From positions 3,579,225-3,643,224 of the forward strand of contig CP070812.1 of the NCBI GenBank assembly GCA_020344015.1: a stretch of DNA of 64,000 nucleotides, in the 5' to 3' direction. The notes under the pieces are model-generated. The model ran no database searches. It was not told where the DNA came from and worked only from the letters and a program-made list of their open reading frames with translations. Position numbers and translations under genes: made by a program. This document shows, piece by piece, positions 25,984-35,295 of the stretch (within the stretch, counting starts at the first letter, position 1; each line of letters begins with the position of its first letter). This DNA comes from Gemmatimonadota bacterium. Its GTDB lineage: Bacteria > Gemmatimonadota > Gemmatimonadetes > Palauibacterales > KS3-K002.

Positions 25984-27987
25984 ATGGATCCGAAACCCTA
26001 CGAGCCCTACGTACCGGCAGACACGCGGATGAAGGAGTTCACGCTGCGCGCGGTGCTGCTCGGCGTAGTGATGGCGGTCATCCTGGGCGCGGCCAACGCC
26101 TACATCGGCATGGTGGCCGGGCTGACGATCGCGGCGACGTTCCCGGCGGCGGTCGTGGCCATGGCCATGCTGCGACCGATGGGCGGGTCGATCCTCGAAG
26201 AGAACGTCGCACGGACCACCGCCTCGGTCGGTGAGGCGCTGGTCGCCGGAGCGATCTTCACGATCCCGGCTTTCGTGATCGCCGGCGTCTGGGAGAGCGT
26301 AAACATCGGGCTCTCCGTCGTGATCATGCTGATCGGCGGCATGCTCGGCGTGTTCTTCGTCATCATCCTGCGCCGCACGCTGGTTGAAGATGCAGGGTTG
26401 CCGTTCCCCGAATCGGTGGCCGCAGGTGAGATCCACAAGGCGGGTCAGAAGGGAGCGACAGGGGGTAGGTATCTGGTCATCGCCGGCCTCACCGCCGCGT
26501 TCCTCGAGGTCATCAGAAACGCTTCCGGCATCCGAGTGCTGCTCAGGAACATGACGGGCTTCTGGTCATGGGGCCAGGCCCGCGTCGCTGGAGGCAACCT
26601 ACCCGAGGCGTACACGGGTGGCATCTATCTCTCCACGCCCTCGGCTTCACCCGCCCTGTTGGGGGTCGGCTACATCATCGGCCCGCGCCTGGCGGCGGTG
26701 GTCTTCGCCGGCGGCGTGCTCGGTTGGTGGTGCCTGGCGCCGGTGATGGGCTTTGTGAACCGCGACCTGGTGGCCCTGGCGACGGACCCGACCTGGTGCG
26801 AGGCCAACCAGGCCGCCGCGCCATGCTGGGCCGCTGTGGCTCAGAACGTGGTGTGGCAGACGATGGTACGCCCGCTGGCGGTTGGGACGATGGTCGTCGG
26901 CGCCTTCTGGACACTATGGAGCATGCGTAAGAGCCTGCTCACCGGCATGGGCCGCGTCTTGGCGGACGTCAAACAGGTCAAGGGAGTTCAAGCCGATAAT
27001 CGCCTGGAGCAGGACCTCAGGTACCGCTGGGTCGTGTTCGGGATCCTCGGCCTGCTCGTCCCGATCTGGGTCCTCTACTACTACTTCAGCGAGAGCTTCG
27101 GCGGTTCGTTCGTCGCCGCTGTCGTGATGGTGGTAGCGGGGATCCTATTCGCCGCCGTCGCCGGCTACCTGGTGGGCGTGATCGGGAGCAGTAACAACCC
27201 GATCAGCGGCCTCACCCTTACGACCCTGATCCTAGCGGCGCTGCTCATGGTGGCCATCGGTCTGACCGGTGACCAGGGCGTGATGGCGGTGCTCGGTGTG
27301 GCGGCCGTCGTTTGCTGCGCAATGGGAATCGCCGGCGACATGATGCAGGACCTGAAGGTCGGTCACATCTTGGGCGGCACACCGTCATCGATGCAGAAGG
27401 GCGAGCTCATCGCGGTGGTCTTCGCTGCACCGGCTCTCGGCGTCGCACTCTGGCTGCTGGGCCGCGCCTACGGATTCGCCGGTGCTCCGGGCGCCGATCC
27501 CAGCCTGGCGCTCCCAGCACCGCAGGCGGGCCTCATGGCGCTGGTCAGCCAGGGCATCGTAGGTGGCGAGATGGTCTGGCCGCTCTTCCTGGCGGGCATG
27601 CTGTTCGGCCTCATGCTCATCCTGGTCAGGGCACCGTCCCCGATGCTGGTCGCCGTCGGCATGTACCTGCCGATCTACAGCACGTTCGCGATCTTCGTCG
27701 GCGGTGTGTTCAAGTGGATTATCGACAGGATCTTGATGGCGAAGAAGTACCCGGATCACGCTATGGAGCGTGCCTCGAACACGGGTATCCTAGTGGCTTC
27801 AGGATTCGTGGCCGGCGAGGCGTTGATGGGGGTGATCATCGCCGGCTTGATCGTCGCCAACATCACGCTCCCGACGATAGTCAGTAACCCACTAGTCCAG
27901 GGCCTGCTTGGGCTCCTGGTGTTCCCGCTGGTCCTGTGGTTCTTCTACCGCTACTCGAACGCCGACGCCAAGGCGGCGTCGCGCTGA
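25984..27987 (+). CDS. OPT-family oligopeptide transporter
   Basis: This 667-aa polytopic inner-membrane transporter has about 14-16 hydrophobic segments. Family features include ANAYIGMVAGLTIAATFPAA near the N-terminus, LPFPESVAAGEIHKAG and, late in the sequence, FVAGEALMGVIIAG. OPT proteins import oligopeptides or metal-siderophore-type compounds; the substrate cannot be inferred. The ATG at 25984 follows GAGGAGG at the right distance, and longer in-frame readings upstream are not needed. A consensus promoter precedes it. The next gene, a small lipoprotein, begins at its stop codon. Confidence 0.9.
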   Translation: MDPKPYEPYVPADTRMKEFTLRAVLLGVVMAVILGAANAYIGMVAGLTIAATFPAAVVAMAMLRPMGGSILEENVARTTASVGEALVAGAIFTIPAFVIAGVWESVNIGLSVVIMLIGGMLGVFFVIILRRTLVEDAGLPFPESVAAGEIHKAGQKGATGGRYLVIAGLTAAFLEVIRNASGIRVLLRNMTGFWSWGQARVAGGNLPEAYTGGIYLSTPSASPALLGVGYIIGPRLAAVVFAGGVLGWWCLAPVMGFVNRDLVALATDPTWCEANQAAAPCWAAVAQNVVWQTMVRPLAVGTMVVGAFWTLWSMRKSLLTGMGRVLADVKQVKGVQADNRLEQDLRYRWVVFGILGLLVPIWVLYYYFSESFGGSFVAAVVMVVAGILFAAVAGYLVGVIGSSNNPISGLTLTTLILAALLMVAIGLTGDQGVMAVLGVAAVVCCAMGIAGDMMQDLKVGHILGGTPSSMQKGELIAVVFAAPALGVALWLLGRAYGFAGAPGADPSLALPAPQAGLMALVSQGIVGGEMVWPLFLAGMLFGLMLILVRAPSPMLVAVGMYLPIYSTFAIFVGGVFKWIIDRILMAKKYPDHAMERASNTGILVASGFVAGEALMGVIIAGLIVANITLPTIVSNPLVQGLLGLLVFPLVLWFFYRYSNADAKAASR

Positions 27988-28349
27988 GGCGTACGCGGGT
28001 TCGTGGCGAGCGCAGGGCGCTCGGGGCTGTGATGGCCCTGGGCGCCCTGCTGTCCTTTGCCGCCTGTCGGAACGGCGAGGACGATCAGCAGATCGGTATC
28101 GGCCGCCAGGAGTACGTCGACACGTACGTGGAGATCCTCCAGGCAGCGGAGGTCGCCGAGGACTCCGTCGCTGCCACGGAAGCCGCCCGCGCGATCCTCG
28201 CACGGCGCGGGCTGACCGAGGACGACTTGCTAGAGTTCGGCCGCCGCTACAGCGAAGACCCCGAATACCTCGCCGAGGTCTGGGAGGAGATCGAGGAGCG
28301 GCTCAGGGAACCTCGACAGCCGGATTCGGCCGGGGAGCAACGGAGATAG
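27984..28349 (+). CDS. small lipoprotein downstream of OPT transporter, function unknown
   Basis: The mature part is a roughly 95-aa acidic helical protein (EYVDTYVEILQAAEVAED, LTEDDLLEFGRRYSEDPEYLAEVWEEIEERL). The lipobox is LSFAAC. The start is unclear. The ATG at 28032 or GTG at 28029 leaves too short a signal peptide. A CTG at 27984, overlapping the OPT stop as CTGA, would give a proper basic n-region (RRTRVRGERRALG). No family recognised. The coupling to the transporter suggests an accessory role (inference). Confidence 0.55.
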   Translation: MRRTRVRGERRALGAVMALGALLSFAACRNGEDDQQIGIGRQEYVDTYVEILQAAEVAEDSVAATEAARAILARRGLTEDDLLEFGRRYSEDPEYLAEVWEEIEERLREPRQPDSAGEQRR

Positions 28350-28353
28350 CGGT

Positions 28354-28374
28354 AGGGGGAATTCGGATTCCCTC
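28354..28374. terminator. hairpin between convergent genes
   Basis: GGGAAT and ATTCCC (28357-28362 with 28367-28372) form a short stem with a TCGG loop, in the 26-bp gap between the plus-strand lipoprotein and the minus-strand Nif3-like gene. It may terminate from both sides. No U-run is present. Confidence 0.4.
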
Positions 28375-28375
28375 C

Positions 28376-29152
28376 TCAGAGCCCCGTCGGATGGTCGATA
28401 AACTCCCACTCTAGCCCGAACTTCTCCGCGACGTGGCGGGCGAGGGCTTTGACGCCCAGCGTCTCCGTCGCGTAGTGGCCGGCGAATAGGACGTTGAGTC
28501 CCCATTCCTGAGCATCGAAGTAGCTGTGATGGGGTCCTTCACCGGTGACGAATGTGTCGAGCCCAGCGTCACGCGCCTGCGAGATCATCGACGCGCCTCC
28601 CCCTGTTACAACGCCGACCCGCCGCACCTCCTCGGGCCCCGCCGCGATCAGGAAGGGCTCCGTTCCGAGCAACTTCTCGAGCCGCGCGCTCAGTTCGCCG
28701 CGGGTCACCTGCAGCTCGCCCCAGAATCCGATCGCCTGACCCTCGTACTCGCCGAAGCGGCCTTCGACGTTCAGTCCTATCCCGCGGGCCAGCTCGATGT
28801 TGTTACCGATCTCGGGGTGCGCATCGAGCGGCAGGTGCGCCGAGTAGAGGGCGATATCCGCCGTGATCAGCTGCCGCACCCGCTGGTAACGGCGGTCGGT
28901 AAGCGGCGTGACGCCTTTACCCCAAAAGAGACCATGGTGCACGAGCAGCAGGTCGGCGCCGAGACCGGCGGCCGCCTCGAAGGTTGCCTGACAGGCATCG
29001 GTGCAGGCGGCGATTCTCTCCACCGTCCCACCGTTCTCCACTTGCAACCCGTTCCAGGCATCGGGGTAGTCGGGAACATTGGCGAGGTCGAGGTAGTCGT
29101 CGAGGTAGGCGACCAGATCGGTGAGTGCGACAGCGGCCACGCTCACTCCCAC
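28376..29152 (-). CDS. Nif3-like dinuclear metal centre protein
   Basis: This NIF3/DUF34 family protein of 258 aa (256 aa if the GTG at 29146, which overlaps the guaA stop as GTGA, is used) matches the family length without the PII-like insertion. Metal ligands are visible in [26 protein letters not shown] and the C-terminal FAGHYATE region, with GEGPHH nearby. Members have been linked to GTP cyclohydrolase-like or metal-insertion chemistry, but the role is not settled. It is the last gene of the unit after guaA. Confidence 0.85.
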   Translation of the reverse strand: MGVSVAAVALTDLVAYLDDYLDLANVPDYPDAWNGLQVENGGTVERIAACTDACQATFEAAAGLGADLLLVHHGLFWGKGVTPLTDRRYQRVRQLITADIALYSAHLPLDAHPEIGNNIELARGIGLNVEGRFGEYEGQAIGFWGELQVTRGELSARLEKLLGTEPFLIAAGPEEVRRVGVVTGGGASMISQARDAGLDTFVTGEGPHHSYFDAQEWGLNVLFAGHYATETLGVKALARHVAEKFGLEWEFIDHPTGL

Positions 29153-30708
29153 TCGATGGTCGCCGGCGGCTTCGAGCTCACGTCGTAACAGACGCGATTG
29201 ATGCCGGCGACCTCATTGATGATGCGCGTGGCGATCCGGCCCAGCACCTCGTGAGGGAACTGGTACCAGTCGGCGGTCATACCGTCACGGCTGGTTACCG
29301 CGCGCAACGCGATGACGTTCTCATATGTACGGCCGTCGCCCATGACGCCGACCGATTGCACGGGCAGCAGGACGGCGAACGCCTGCCAGATCTCGTCGTA
29401 GAGTCCCGCGGCGCGGATCTCCTCCAGATAGATCGCATCCGAAGCACGCAGCACGGCCAGCCGTTCGCGCGTGACAGCGCCCACGACGCGCACGGCGAGT
29501 CCGGGGCCTGGGAAGGGGTGCCGGCCGACAAGTTCTTCGGGCAGCCCGAGCTCGCGCCCGACCTGGCGAACCTCATCCTTGAAAAGCTCGCGCAGTGGCT
29601 CGATCAGCTCGAACGGCAGCTTCTCGGGCAGGCCGCCGACATTGTGGTGAGTCTTGATCGTGTCGGAGGGGCCACGCACCGAGAGTGACTCGATGACATC
29701 GGGATAGAGCGTGCCCTGGACGAGGAATCGGACGTCGTGGCCGATCGAACGGGCTTCCTGTTCGAACGCCTCGATGAAAGTGTGGCCGATGATCCGACGC
29801 TTCTCCTCAGGGTCCTCGACGCCCGCCAGCCGGCTAACGAACGTGTCGGACGCGTCTACGACCCGCAGGTCGATGCCGAGGTGCTGACGGAAGGTGCGGG
29901 TGACCCAATCGCGCTCGCCCTTACGCAGCAGTCCGGTATCGACGAAGATGCACGTCAATCTGTCTCCGACTGCACGGTGAACGAGGACGGTGGCCACCGA
30001 CGAATCGACGCCACCCGATAGCCCCGAGATCACGTGCCCGCGATCGTCGACCTGCTCGCGAATCCTTTCCAGCTGATTCTCGATGAACGAGCCCGCGGTC
30101 CAGCTTGGCTCGCAATGACACACGCGGAAGAGGAAGTTCGAGATGATTTCTCCGCCACGCGCCGTGTGGGCGACCTCGGGGTGGAACTGGACGCCGAAGA
30201 TGGGACGGTCCACGCTGCGGAACGCCGCCACCGGTACCGTGTCGGTCGCAGCCAACACCTCGAAGCCGGTCGGCGTCGCCTCAACTCGGTCACCGTGGCT
30301 CATCCAGACTGTGGAGCGCTCGCCAGCCTCGAACCCGTCGAACAGATCGTTGGGTTCGATGACCTCGAGCTCTGCGCGCCCGTACTCGCGCCGGGTCGCG
30401 CTCTCGACCACACCGCCGACCAGCTGCGCTATGAGCTGCATGCCGTAGCAGATACCTAGCAGCGGAACGCCGAGCTCGAGCAACTCGGCATCCGCAGTGG
30501 GCACATCCTCACCGTAGACGCTCGCCGGGCCACCCGACAGGACCACACCGCTGGGCCCCCACTCCCGCACCCAAGCCGTCTGGTGCGTCGGCGGGTGGAT
30601 CTCGCAGTAGACCCGTTCCTCCCGGATGCGCCGAGCGATCAGCTGGGTGTACTGGCTCCCATAGTCGAGGATCAGGATTCGGTCTTCAGGTAGTGTGCCG
30701 CTTCTCAT
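29143..30708 (-). CDS. guaA: GMP synthase (glutamine-hydrolysing)
   Basis: GuaA aminates XMP to GMP. It is 521 aa from the ATG at 30708 ([10 protein letters not shown]), preferred over a start 16 codons upstream. The class I GATase domain has the nucleophile Cys88 in GICYGMQL and the His-Glu pair in GVQFHPEV. The ATP-pyrophosphatase domain has the P-loop SGGVDSSV. The C-terminal dimerisation domain ends in TIEWE, the near-universal GuaA terminus. It lies behind proS, separated by heptamer array E. The purine genes purH and purN are elsewhere in the window. Confidence 0.97.
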   Translation of the reverse strand: MRSGTLPEDRILILDYGSQYTQLIARRIREERVYCEIHPPTHQTAWVREWGPSGVVLSGGPASVYGEDVPTADAELLELGVPLLGICYGMQLIAQLVGGVVESATRREYGRAELEVIEPNDLFDGFEAGERSTVWMSHGDRVEATPTGFEVLAATDTVPVAAFRSVDRPIFGVQFHPEVAHTARGGEIISNFLFRVCHCEPSWTAGSFIENQLERIREQVDDRGHVISGLSGGVDSSVATVLVHRAVGDRLTCIFVDTGLLRKGERDWVTRTFRQHLGIDLRVVDASDTFVSRLAGVEDPEEKRRIIGHTFIEAFEQEARSIGHDVRFLVQGTLYPDVIESLSVRGPSDTIKTHHNVGGLPEKLPFELIEPLRELFKDEVRQVGRELGLPEELVGRHPFPGPGLAVRVVGAVTRERLAVLRASDAIYLEEIRAAGLYDEIWQAFAVLLPVQSVGVMGDGRTYENVIALRAVTSRDGMTADWYQFPHEVLGRIATRIINEVAGINRVCYDVSSKPPATIEWE

Positions 30709-30732
30709 TCCTTCTCTTCGTTCAGTGAGGTG

Positions 30733-30788
30733 ACCGGTGGCCGGTACGGAATACACTGGCTACCGGCTACCGCATACCGGCTACCGGT
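30733..30788. repeat. degenerate heptamer inverted array E
   Basis: Four tandem 7-bp words, TACCGGC, TACCGCA, TACCGGC and TACCGGT (30761-30788), run into the proS stop codon. An inverted partner of two units (30733-30746, complementary to TACCGGC-CACCGGT) lies to the left. Together they can form a hairpin just after proS. Confidence 0.7.
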
Positions 30789-32245
30789 CAGTACGCCCTT
30801 GCCCATACGACCTCGTACTCAGCCGGTCCACCGCAGATGCATTTGTCCGGCACCTCATCGCTGGCGAAATCTTCATCGGGAATCACCCGAACGGTGGCCT
30901 TCGTATCATCCTTGACTTTCGTTTCGCACTCCTCGGCGCCGCAATAGCCGGTGTGGATGAATCCGCCACCGCCGGAGATGATGCTCTTGAACTCGTCGTA
31001 GTCCGAGACACCACGGTAAGAGTTTTCCTCGCGCCGCCGCAGCGCTGACTCGAGCAGCGCGGCCTGCATCTCATCGAGCAGGGCGGGGATCCGGGCGGTC
31101 ACCTCGCCGTCGGGGATCGGTGTCTTCCGTGCCTTGGGATCCTCTGAGACGCGCAGCACCGCCATGACCTGTTTCTTCTCCAGGTCTTTGGGCCCGATCT
31201 CGATGCGGATCGGTACGCCCTTACCTTCCCACTCGTAGTACTTGGCGCCGGGGTTCAGCGTGTCGCGATCGTCGAACCTGACACGCAAATCACCATTGAG
31301 CGTCTTCTCCAGCCGCGCCCCGGCCTCCAGCACTCGCGTCTTTTCGTCATCCGACTTCCAGATCGGCACTATGACTACCTGGATCGGAGCCAGCTTCGGC
31401 GGTAGAACGAGACCGGTGTCATCGCTGTGCGTCATCACGAGACCGCCGACCAGGCGCGTCGAGACCCCCCAAGACGTGCTCCAGACGTAGTCGTGCTCGC
31501 CATCTTCCGTCTGGTACTTCACGTCGAAGGCGCGGGCGAAGTTCTGGCCGAGGTTGTGCGACGTGCCCGCCTGCAGCGCCCAATTGTCCTGCATCATCGC
31601 TTCGCAGGCGTAGGTTCGGTCGGCGCCGGCGAACTTGTCCCACTCCGTCTTGATCCCGGTCACCGGAGGCATGGCCATATACTCCTCCATGAACTGCCGG
31701 TATAAGCCAAGGATCAGCAGCGTCTCGCGCTGTGCATCGTCCCAGGTGGCGTGGGCTGTATGCCCCTCCTGCCAGAGGAACTCGAGCGTCCGCAGGAACG
31801 GCCGGGTCCGCATCTCCCAGCGGACGATGTTCGCCCACTGGTTGATCAACATCGGCAGGTCACGGTAGCTCTGGATCCAATCGGCCATGATCGGCCAGAT
31901 GATGGCTTCCGACGTCGGGCGTATGACGAGCGGCTCCTCGAGCTCCTTGCCACCCCCGTGTGTGACCAGGGCGATCTCCGGTGCGAACCCCTCGACGTGC
32001 TCGGCCTCTTTCTGCAAGAAGCTCTGGGGCAGGAAAAGCGGGAAGTAGGCGTTCTGGTGACCGGTGGCCTTGAACATCCCGTCCAGCGCTTGCTGCATGA
32101 GCTCCCAGATCGCGTAGCCGTGCGGGCGGATCACCATGCAGCCGCGCACCGGCGAATAGCCGGCCAGCTCGGCGCGCTGGACGACTCCGTTATACCAAGC
32201 GGAGAAATCTTCACTCCGCGGGGTTAGCACTTTGTCTTCAGCCAT
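30788..32245 (-). CDS. proS: prolyl-tRNA synthetase, archaeal/eukaryal type
   Basis: This class II ProRS of 485 aa lacks the large bacterial editing insertion. It has the C-terminal zinc-type domain (GYCGAEECETKVKDD, CICGGPAEYEVVWARAY) and the terminal Tyr characteristic of the archaeal/eukaryal ProRS type, which a minority of bacteria use. Motif 2 lies in NQWANIVRWEMRTRPFLRTLEF and motif 3 near the GWGVSTRLVGG segment. The ATG at 32245 overlaps the end of the preceding membrane-protein gene by 8 nt. It is third in a hisS-membrane protein-proS unit. Confidence 0.95.
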   Translation of the reverse strand: MAEDKVLTPRSEDFSAWYNGVVQRAELAGYSPVRGCMVIRPHGYAIWELMQQALDGMFKATGHQNAYFPLFLPQSFLQKEAEHVEGFAPEIALVTHGGGKELEEPLVIRPTSEAIIWPIMADWIQSYRDLPMLINQWANIVRWEMRTRPFLRTLEFLWQEGHTAHATWDDAQRETLLILGLYRQFMEEYMAMPPVTGIKTEWDKFAGADRTYACEAMMQDNWALQAGTSHNLGQNFARAFDVKYQTEDGEHDYVWSTSWGVSTRLVGGLVMTHSDDTGLVLPPKLAPIQVVIVPIWKSDDEKTRVLEAGARLEKTLNGDLRVRFDDRDTLNPGAKYYEWEGKGVPIRIEIGPKDLEKKQVMAVLRVSEDPKARKTPIPDGEVTARIPALLDEMQAALLESALRRREENSYRGVSDYDEFKSIISGGGGFIHTGYCGAEECETKVKDDTKATVRVIPDEDFASDEVPDKCICGGPAEYEVVWARAY

Positions 32246-32633
32246 CGAGTATCTCTCGGTCTCCTTCGCGCAGGCCAGCGTCATCATCGTCGGCCTGCGG
32301 CTTCAAGTCACTCGCTCTTTGATTTCCAGACAGCAGCCAGAGGGCCACCGGCACCAAAGCAACGGCACCCACCCAACTAATGATCCTGCCGTAGCGCCGG
32401 CCCAAGAGTCTGCGCAGCAACCCCCTCGCGCTTACGATAGCTACGCTGCCCGCAACCGCACCGGCGCTCAACGGACCGAGCCGATCCCAGGCGGGGCCTA
32501 CCACTCGGTCCATCAGCTCATCGGTCATCGCCTCCAGCGCCGTATCCTCATCGACCGCTGTCGCTTCCCAGCGCTCGCGCACACTCGGTCTGCGGGCCGC
32601 GCGCCGTGGTGTCTGCCGCTCGCCGCTAACCAT
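32238..32633 (-). CDS. small membrane protein between hisS and proS, function unknown
   Basis: A protein of about 131 aa starts at the ATG (32633) that overlaps the hisS stop by 8 nt. It has a basic N-terminus, one clear transmembrane segment (ISWVGAVALVPVALWLLSG) and a weaker hydrophobic stretch before it (SAGAVAGSVAIVSA). The C-terminal tail is acidic. No family recognised. It overlaps both neighbours, so it is translated with them, but a role in tRNA charging is not implied. Confidence 0.6.
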   Translation of the reverse strand: MVSGERQTPRRAARRPSVRERWEATAVDEDTALEAMTDELMDRVVGPAWDRLGPLSAGAVAGSVAIVSARGLLRRLLGRRYGRIISWVGAVALVPVALWLLSGNQRASDLKPQADDDDAGLREGDREILDG

Positions 32634-33930
32634 CACCCAACTCCGCGGCCAGCGTTGGGCCCAGTTCGTCAAAGGGAACAACGCGTTCCTCGCCAGTCGA
32701 CATGTCACGTATCCGAGCCTGGCTCGCCTCTATCTCTTGAGGCCCGACGATCACGGCCCGGCGGGCGCCGAGCTGGTCGGCGCTCTTCAACTGGTTGCCG
32801 AGCCGGCGATCACGGAACTCGAATATCGCCGACAGGCCGAGGGCCCTGATGGCTCGAGCGGCGCGGAGCGCCTGGCGGCGGCCGTCGGCGCCGAGCCAGC
32901 AGACAAAACAGTCGAGCGCGCGACCGGGCTCGGGCAGCAACCCGTGGTCGCGCAGCAACTCGGTGAGCACGACGTCGCCCATTCCGAACCCGATCGCCGG
33001 CATGTCGATTCCGGCTATCAGACCGAGGAGATCATCGTATCGGCCGCCACCACATATGGCGCGCAGCTTTCGACCTGCGTCCCAGAGCTCGAAGACGATA
33101 CCGGTGTAGTAGGCCAGCCCGCGGACCACCGAGAGATCGACATCGACGAACTCGACGACACCCAGATTTTCGAGGTGCTCGAGATACGTAGCGAGTTCCG
33201 CGACGCGCTCCGCGACGCTCGGGACGTCACCGAAGCGGGCTCGAAGCTCCTCGATGCCCCGAAGTTCAGTAGCATCGAACACCCCGGCAATCGCGTCCGG
33301 CTCGAGGCCGAGCTCGGCGAGTCTGGCCTCTAGACGGTCGCGAGGCTCGCGATCTAGCTTGTCGACGACCTCGTAGACGGACTCGAGTTTCGTCTCCGGC
33401 ACGCCGATGTGCAGAAAGATCGCCGCCAGGACCCGACGGTCCGAGACCCGTGCCCTAACTTGAGTCGAATCGAGCCCGGTGGCGCGCATGATGTCGATCG
33501 CAGCGGCGAGCAAGTCGGCGTCGGCCAGAACATCTTCCTCCCCAAGGATGTCCAGGTTGAGTTGGAAATGCTCCCGCAGGCGACCGCGCTGTTTGCGCTC
33601 GTAACGGAAGAGCTGCGGCGTCGAGAACCAGCGGACGGGCTTCCGAAGCGCCGCCGCCCGAACTCCAACCATGCGGGCCAGGCTCGGCGTCATCTCAGGC
33701 CGCAGCGCGACCCTGCGCCCACCCTTGTCCTCGAACTCGTAGAGCTGCTGGACAATCTCCTCGCCCGACTTGCGAGTATAAAGCTCCAGCGCCTCGAGCG
33801 GCGGCCCGTCGTACTCCTCGAACCCGTAGCGGCGTGCAACATCCCGCCACACGCCCATCAGGTACGAGCGAGCGGCCAATTCCTCAGGATAGAAATCCCT
33901 AAACCCAGGCAACCCTTTGAGTTCCACCAT
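32626..33930 (-). CDS. hisS: histidyl-tRNA synthetase
   Basis: HisRS is a class II synthetase of 434 aa. Typical segments are LPGFRDFYPEELAAR at the N-terminus, motif 2 (RWFSTPQLFRYERKQRGRLREHFQ), the histidine A-box LAYYTGIVFE and motif 3 (GFGMGDVVL), followed by the anticodon-binding domain. The ATG at 33930 (MVELKGLPGF) lies 8 bases after the folC stop, and upstream in-frame extension would run into folC. It could in principle be a HisZ paralogue, but the intact motifs favour a true synthetase. Confidence 0.95.
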   Translation of the reverse strand: MVELKGLPGFRDFYPEELAARSYLMGVWRDVARRYGFEEYDGPPLEALELYTRKSGEEIVQQLYEFEDKGGRRVALRPEMTPSLARMVGVRAAALRKPVRWFSTPQLFRYERKQRGRLREHFQLNLDILGEEDVLADADLLAAAIDIMRATGLDSTQVRARVSDRRVLAAIFLHIGVPETKLESVYEVVDKLDREPRDRLEARLAELGLEPDAIAGVFDATELRGIEELRARFGDVPSVAERVAELATYLEHLENLGVVEFVDVDLSVVRGLAYYTGIVFELWDAGRKLRAICGGGRYDDLLGLIAGIDMPAIGFGMGDVVLTELLRDHGLLPEPGRALDCFVCWLGADGRRQALRAARAIRALGLSAIFEFRDRRLGNQLKSADQLGARRAVIVGPQEIEASQARIRDMSTGEERVVPFDELGPTLAAELGDG

Positions 33931-33937
33931 CGCGAAT

Positions 33938-35236
33938 CTATCCGACCTTGTTCGTGTCGAGCAAGGAGATCGGCATGCCCAGCTCACGCATCGCGTCGCC
34001 CACCGTATGGTTCGACCCGGTCACTACTATGGTCGATGCGACCTGCGACGCGTGCTGCAGGGCCGCCGCGAAATCCTCGATCACCTCCACCGGATAACTC
34101 GATATAGTCGCTGCCACTGCTTCTGCGTCCCAACGTCTCTCGGGCGGTGAGCTCGGAGCCACTGTAAAGATCGAGACGTCCGCCAGCGCCAATAGCGGCG
34201 GCAGCATCTCGGGCCACGGTTTGTCGCCCAAGATCGCGACGACCAGCGCCAGGGGACCTCGCAGGTCGAGACTCGTAAGCGCCTGTGCGAGCGCTTCGAC
34301 ACCTACGACGTTGTGCGCGACGTCGAACACCCAAGTCCGATCGCCGCGTTCCTCGATCTGCAACCTGCCGGGCCATTGGACATCGGCGATCCCCCGCTGC
34401 AGCGCTGCCGGCGGCGGCCGCCACGGCCGGGGGAGATTCTGCACCGCGAGTGCGGCGAGCCCGACGTTCCATGCCTGATGGTAGCCGACCAACGGACAAC
34501 GTAGAGAGACCGCTTCATCCGAGTCGGGCCCAACGTACTCCAGATCGGTGTGGTCGCGATGGATTCTGATGCGCCGCACACCTGCGTCGTAGCCGATCTG
34601 CGAAAGCGGTGCGCCCACTCGCTCCGCTGTCTGTCTTATGATCCTGCCCGCCTCTGGCTCGAGACGGCCCAGGACCAACGGGACTCCGGGCTTGGCGATC
34701 CCCACCTTCTCCCCGGCGATGGCCGAGAGGGTGTTACCCAGGTACTCGGAATGGTCCCAAGCGACGTTGGTAATCGCCGCCACCTCGGGCAGCAGCACGT
34801 TCGTCGCGTCCAGCCGCCCACCCAAGCCGACCTCCGCGACCGCGAAATCGACCTCCGCTTCCGCGAAACAAAGCAACGCCAGCGCAGTGGCCGTCTCGAA
34901 GAACGTCGCGCCTTCCTTCACGAACGGGCGCAGCCGACCGGCACACGCGGCGAGCGTTTCATCGTCGACCGGGCGCCCATCTACCTGTATCCGCTCCGCG
35001 AACTCAACGAGATGCGGAGATGTGTACAGGCCGACCCGCCGTCCGGCGGCACTCAAGATGCTCGCGACCATCGCCGCCACCGAGCCCTTGCCATTAGTCC
35101 CACCGATGTGAACAGATCGGTAGGCCATGTGCGGCCGGCCCACGCCGTGAAGCATGGCACGGGTCCGCCGAAGACCCCAGTGGATCTGCCCGGTAGGCTG
35201 CAGCCCGAGCAGCTCCGAGAGATCAGAGCTCGTCAC
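33938..35236 (-). CDS. folC: dihydrofolate / folylpolyglutamate synthase
   Basis: FolC adds glutamate to dihydropteroate and folates, using ATP. This Mur-ligase-family protein of 432 aa has the P-loop GTNGKGSVAAMVASIL at about residue 47, the ITNVAWDHSEYLG segment and the C-terminal ligase domain containing WVFDVAHNVVG. It sits between accD and hisS on the same strand. A folC neighbour is common for accD. Confidence 0.93.
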   Translation of the reverse strand: MTSSDLSELLGLQPTGQIHWGLRRTRAMLHGVGRPHMAYRSVHIGGTNGKGSVAAMVASILSAAGRRVGLYTSPHLVEFAERIQVDGRPVDDETLAACAGRLRPFVKEGATFFETATALALLCFAEAEVDFAVAEVGLGGRLDATNVLLPEVAAITNVAWDHSEYLGNTLSAIAGEKVGIAKPGVPLVLGRLEPEAGRIIRQTAERVGAPLSQIGYDAGVRRIRIHRDHTDLEYVGPDSDEAVSLRCPLVGYHQAWNVGLAALAVQNLPRPWRPPPAALQRGIADVQWPGRLQIEERGDRTWVFDVAHNVVGVEALAQALTSLDLRGPLALVVAILGDKPWPEMLPPLLALADVSIFTVAPSSPPERRWDAEAVAATISSYPVEVIEDFAAALQHASQVASTIVVTGSNHTVGDAMRELGMPISLLDTNKVG

Positions 35237-35295
35237 GGCACGACCCTGGATACATGGCGCCTAATAATACGAGACAGCGGGACCGTGGGTAGGTT

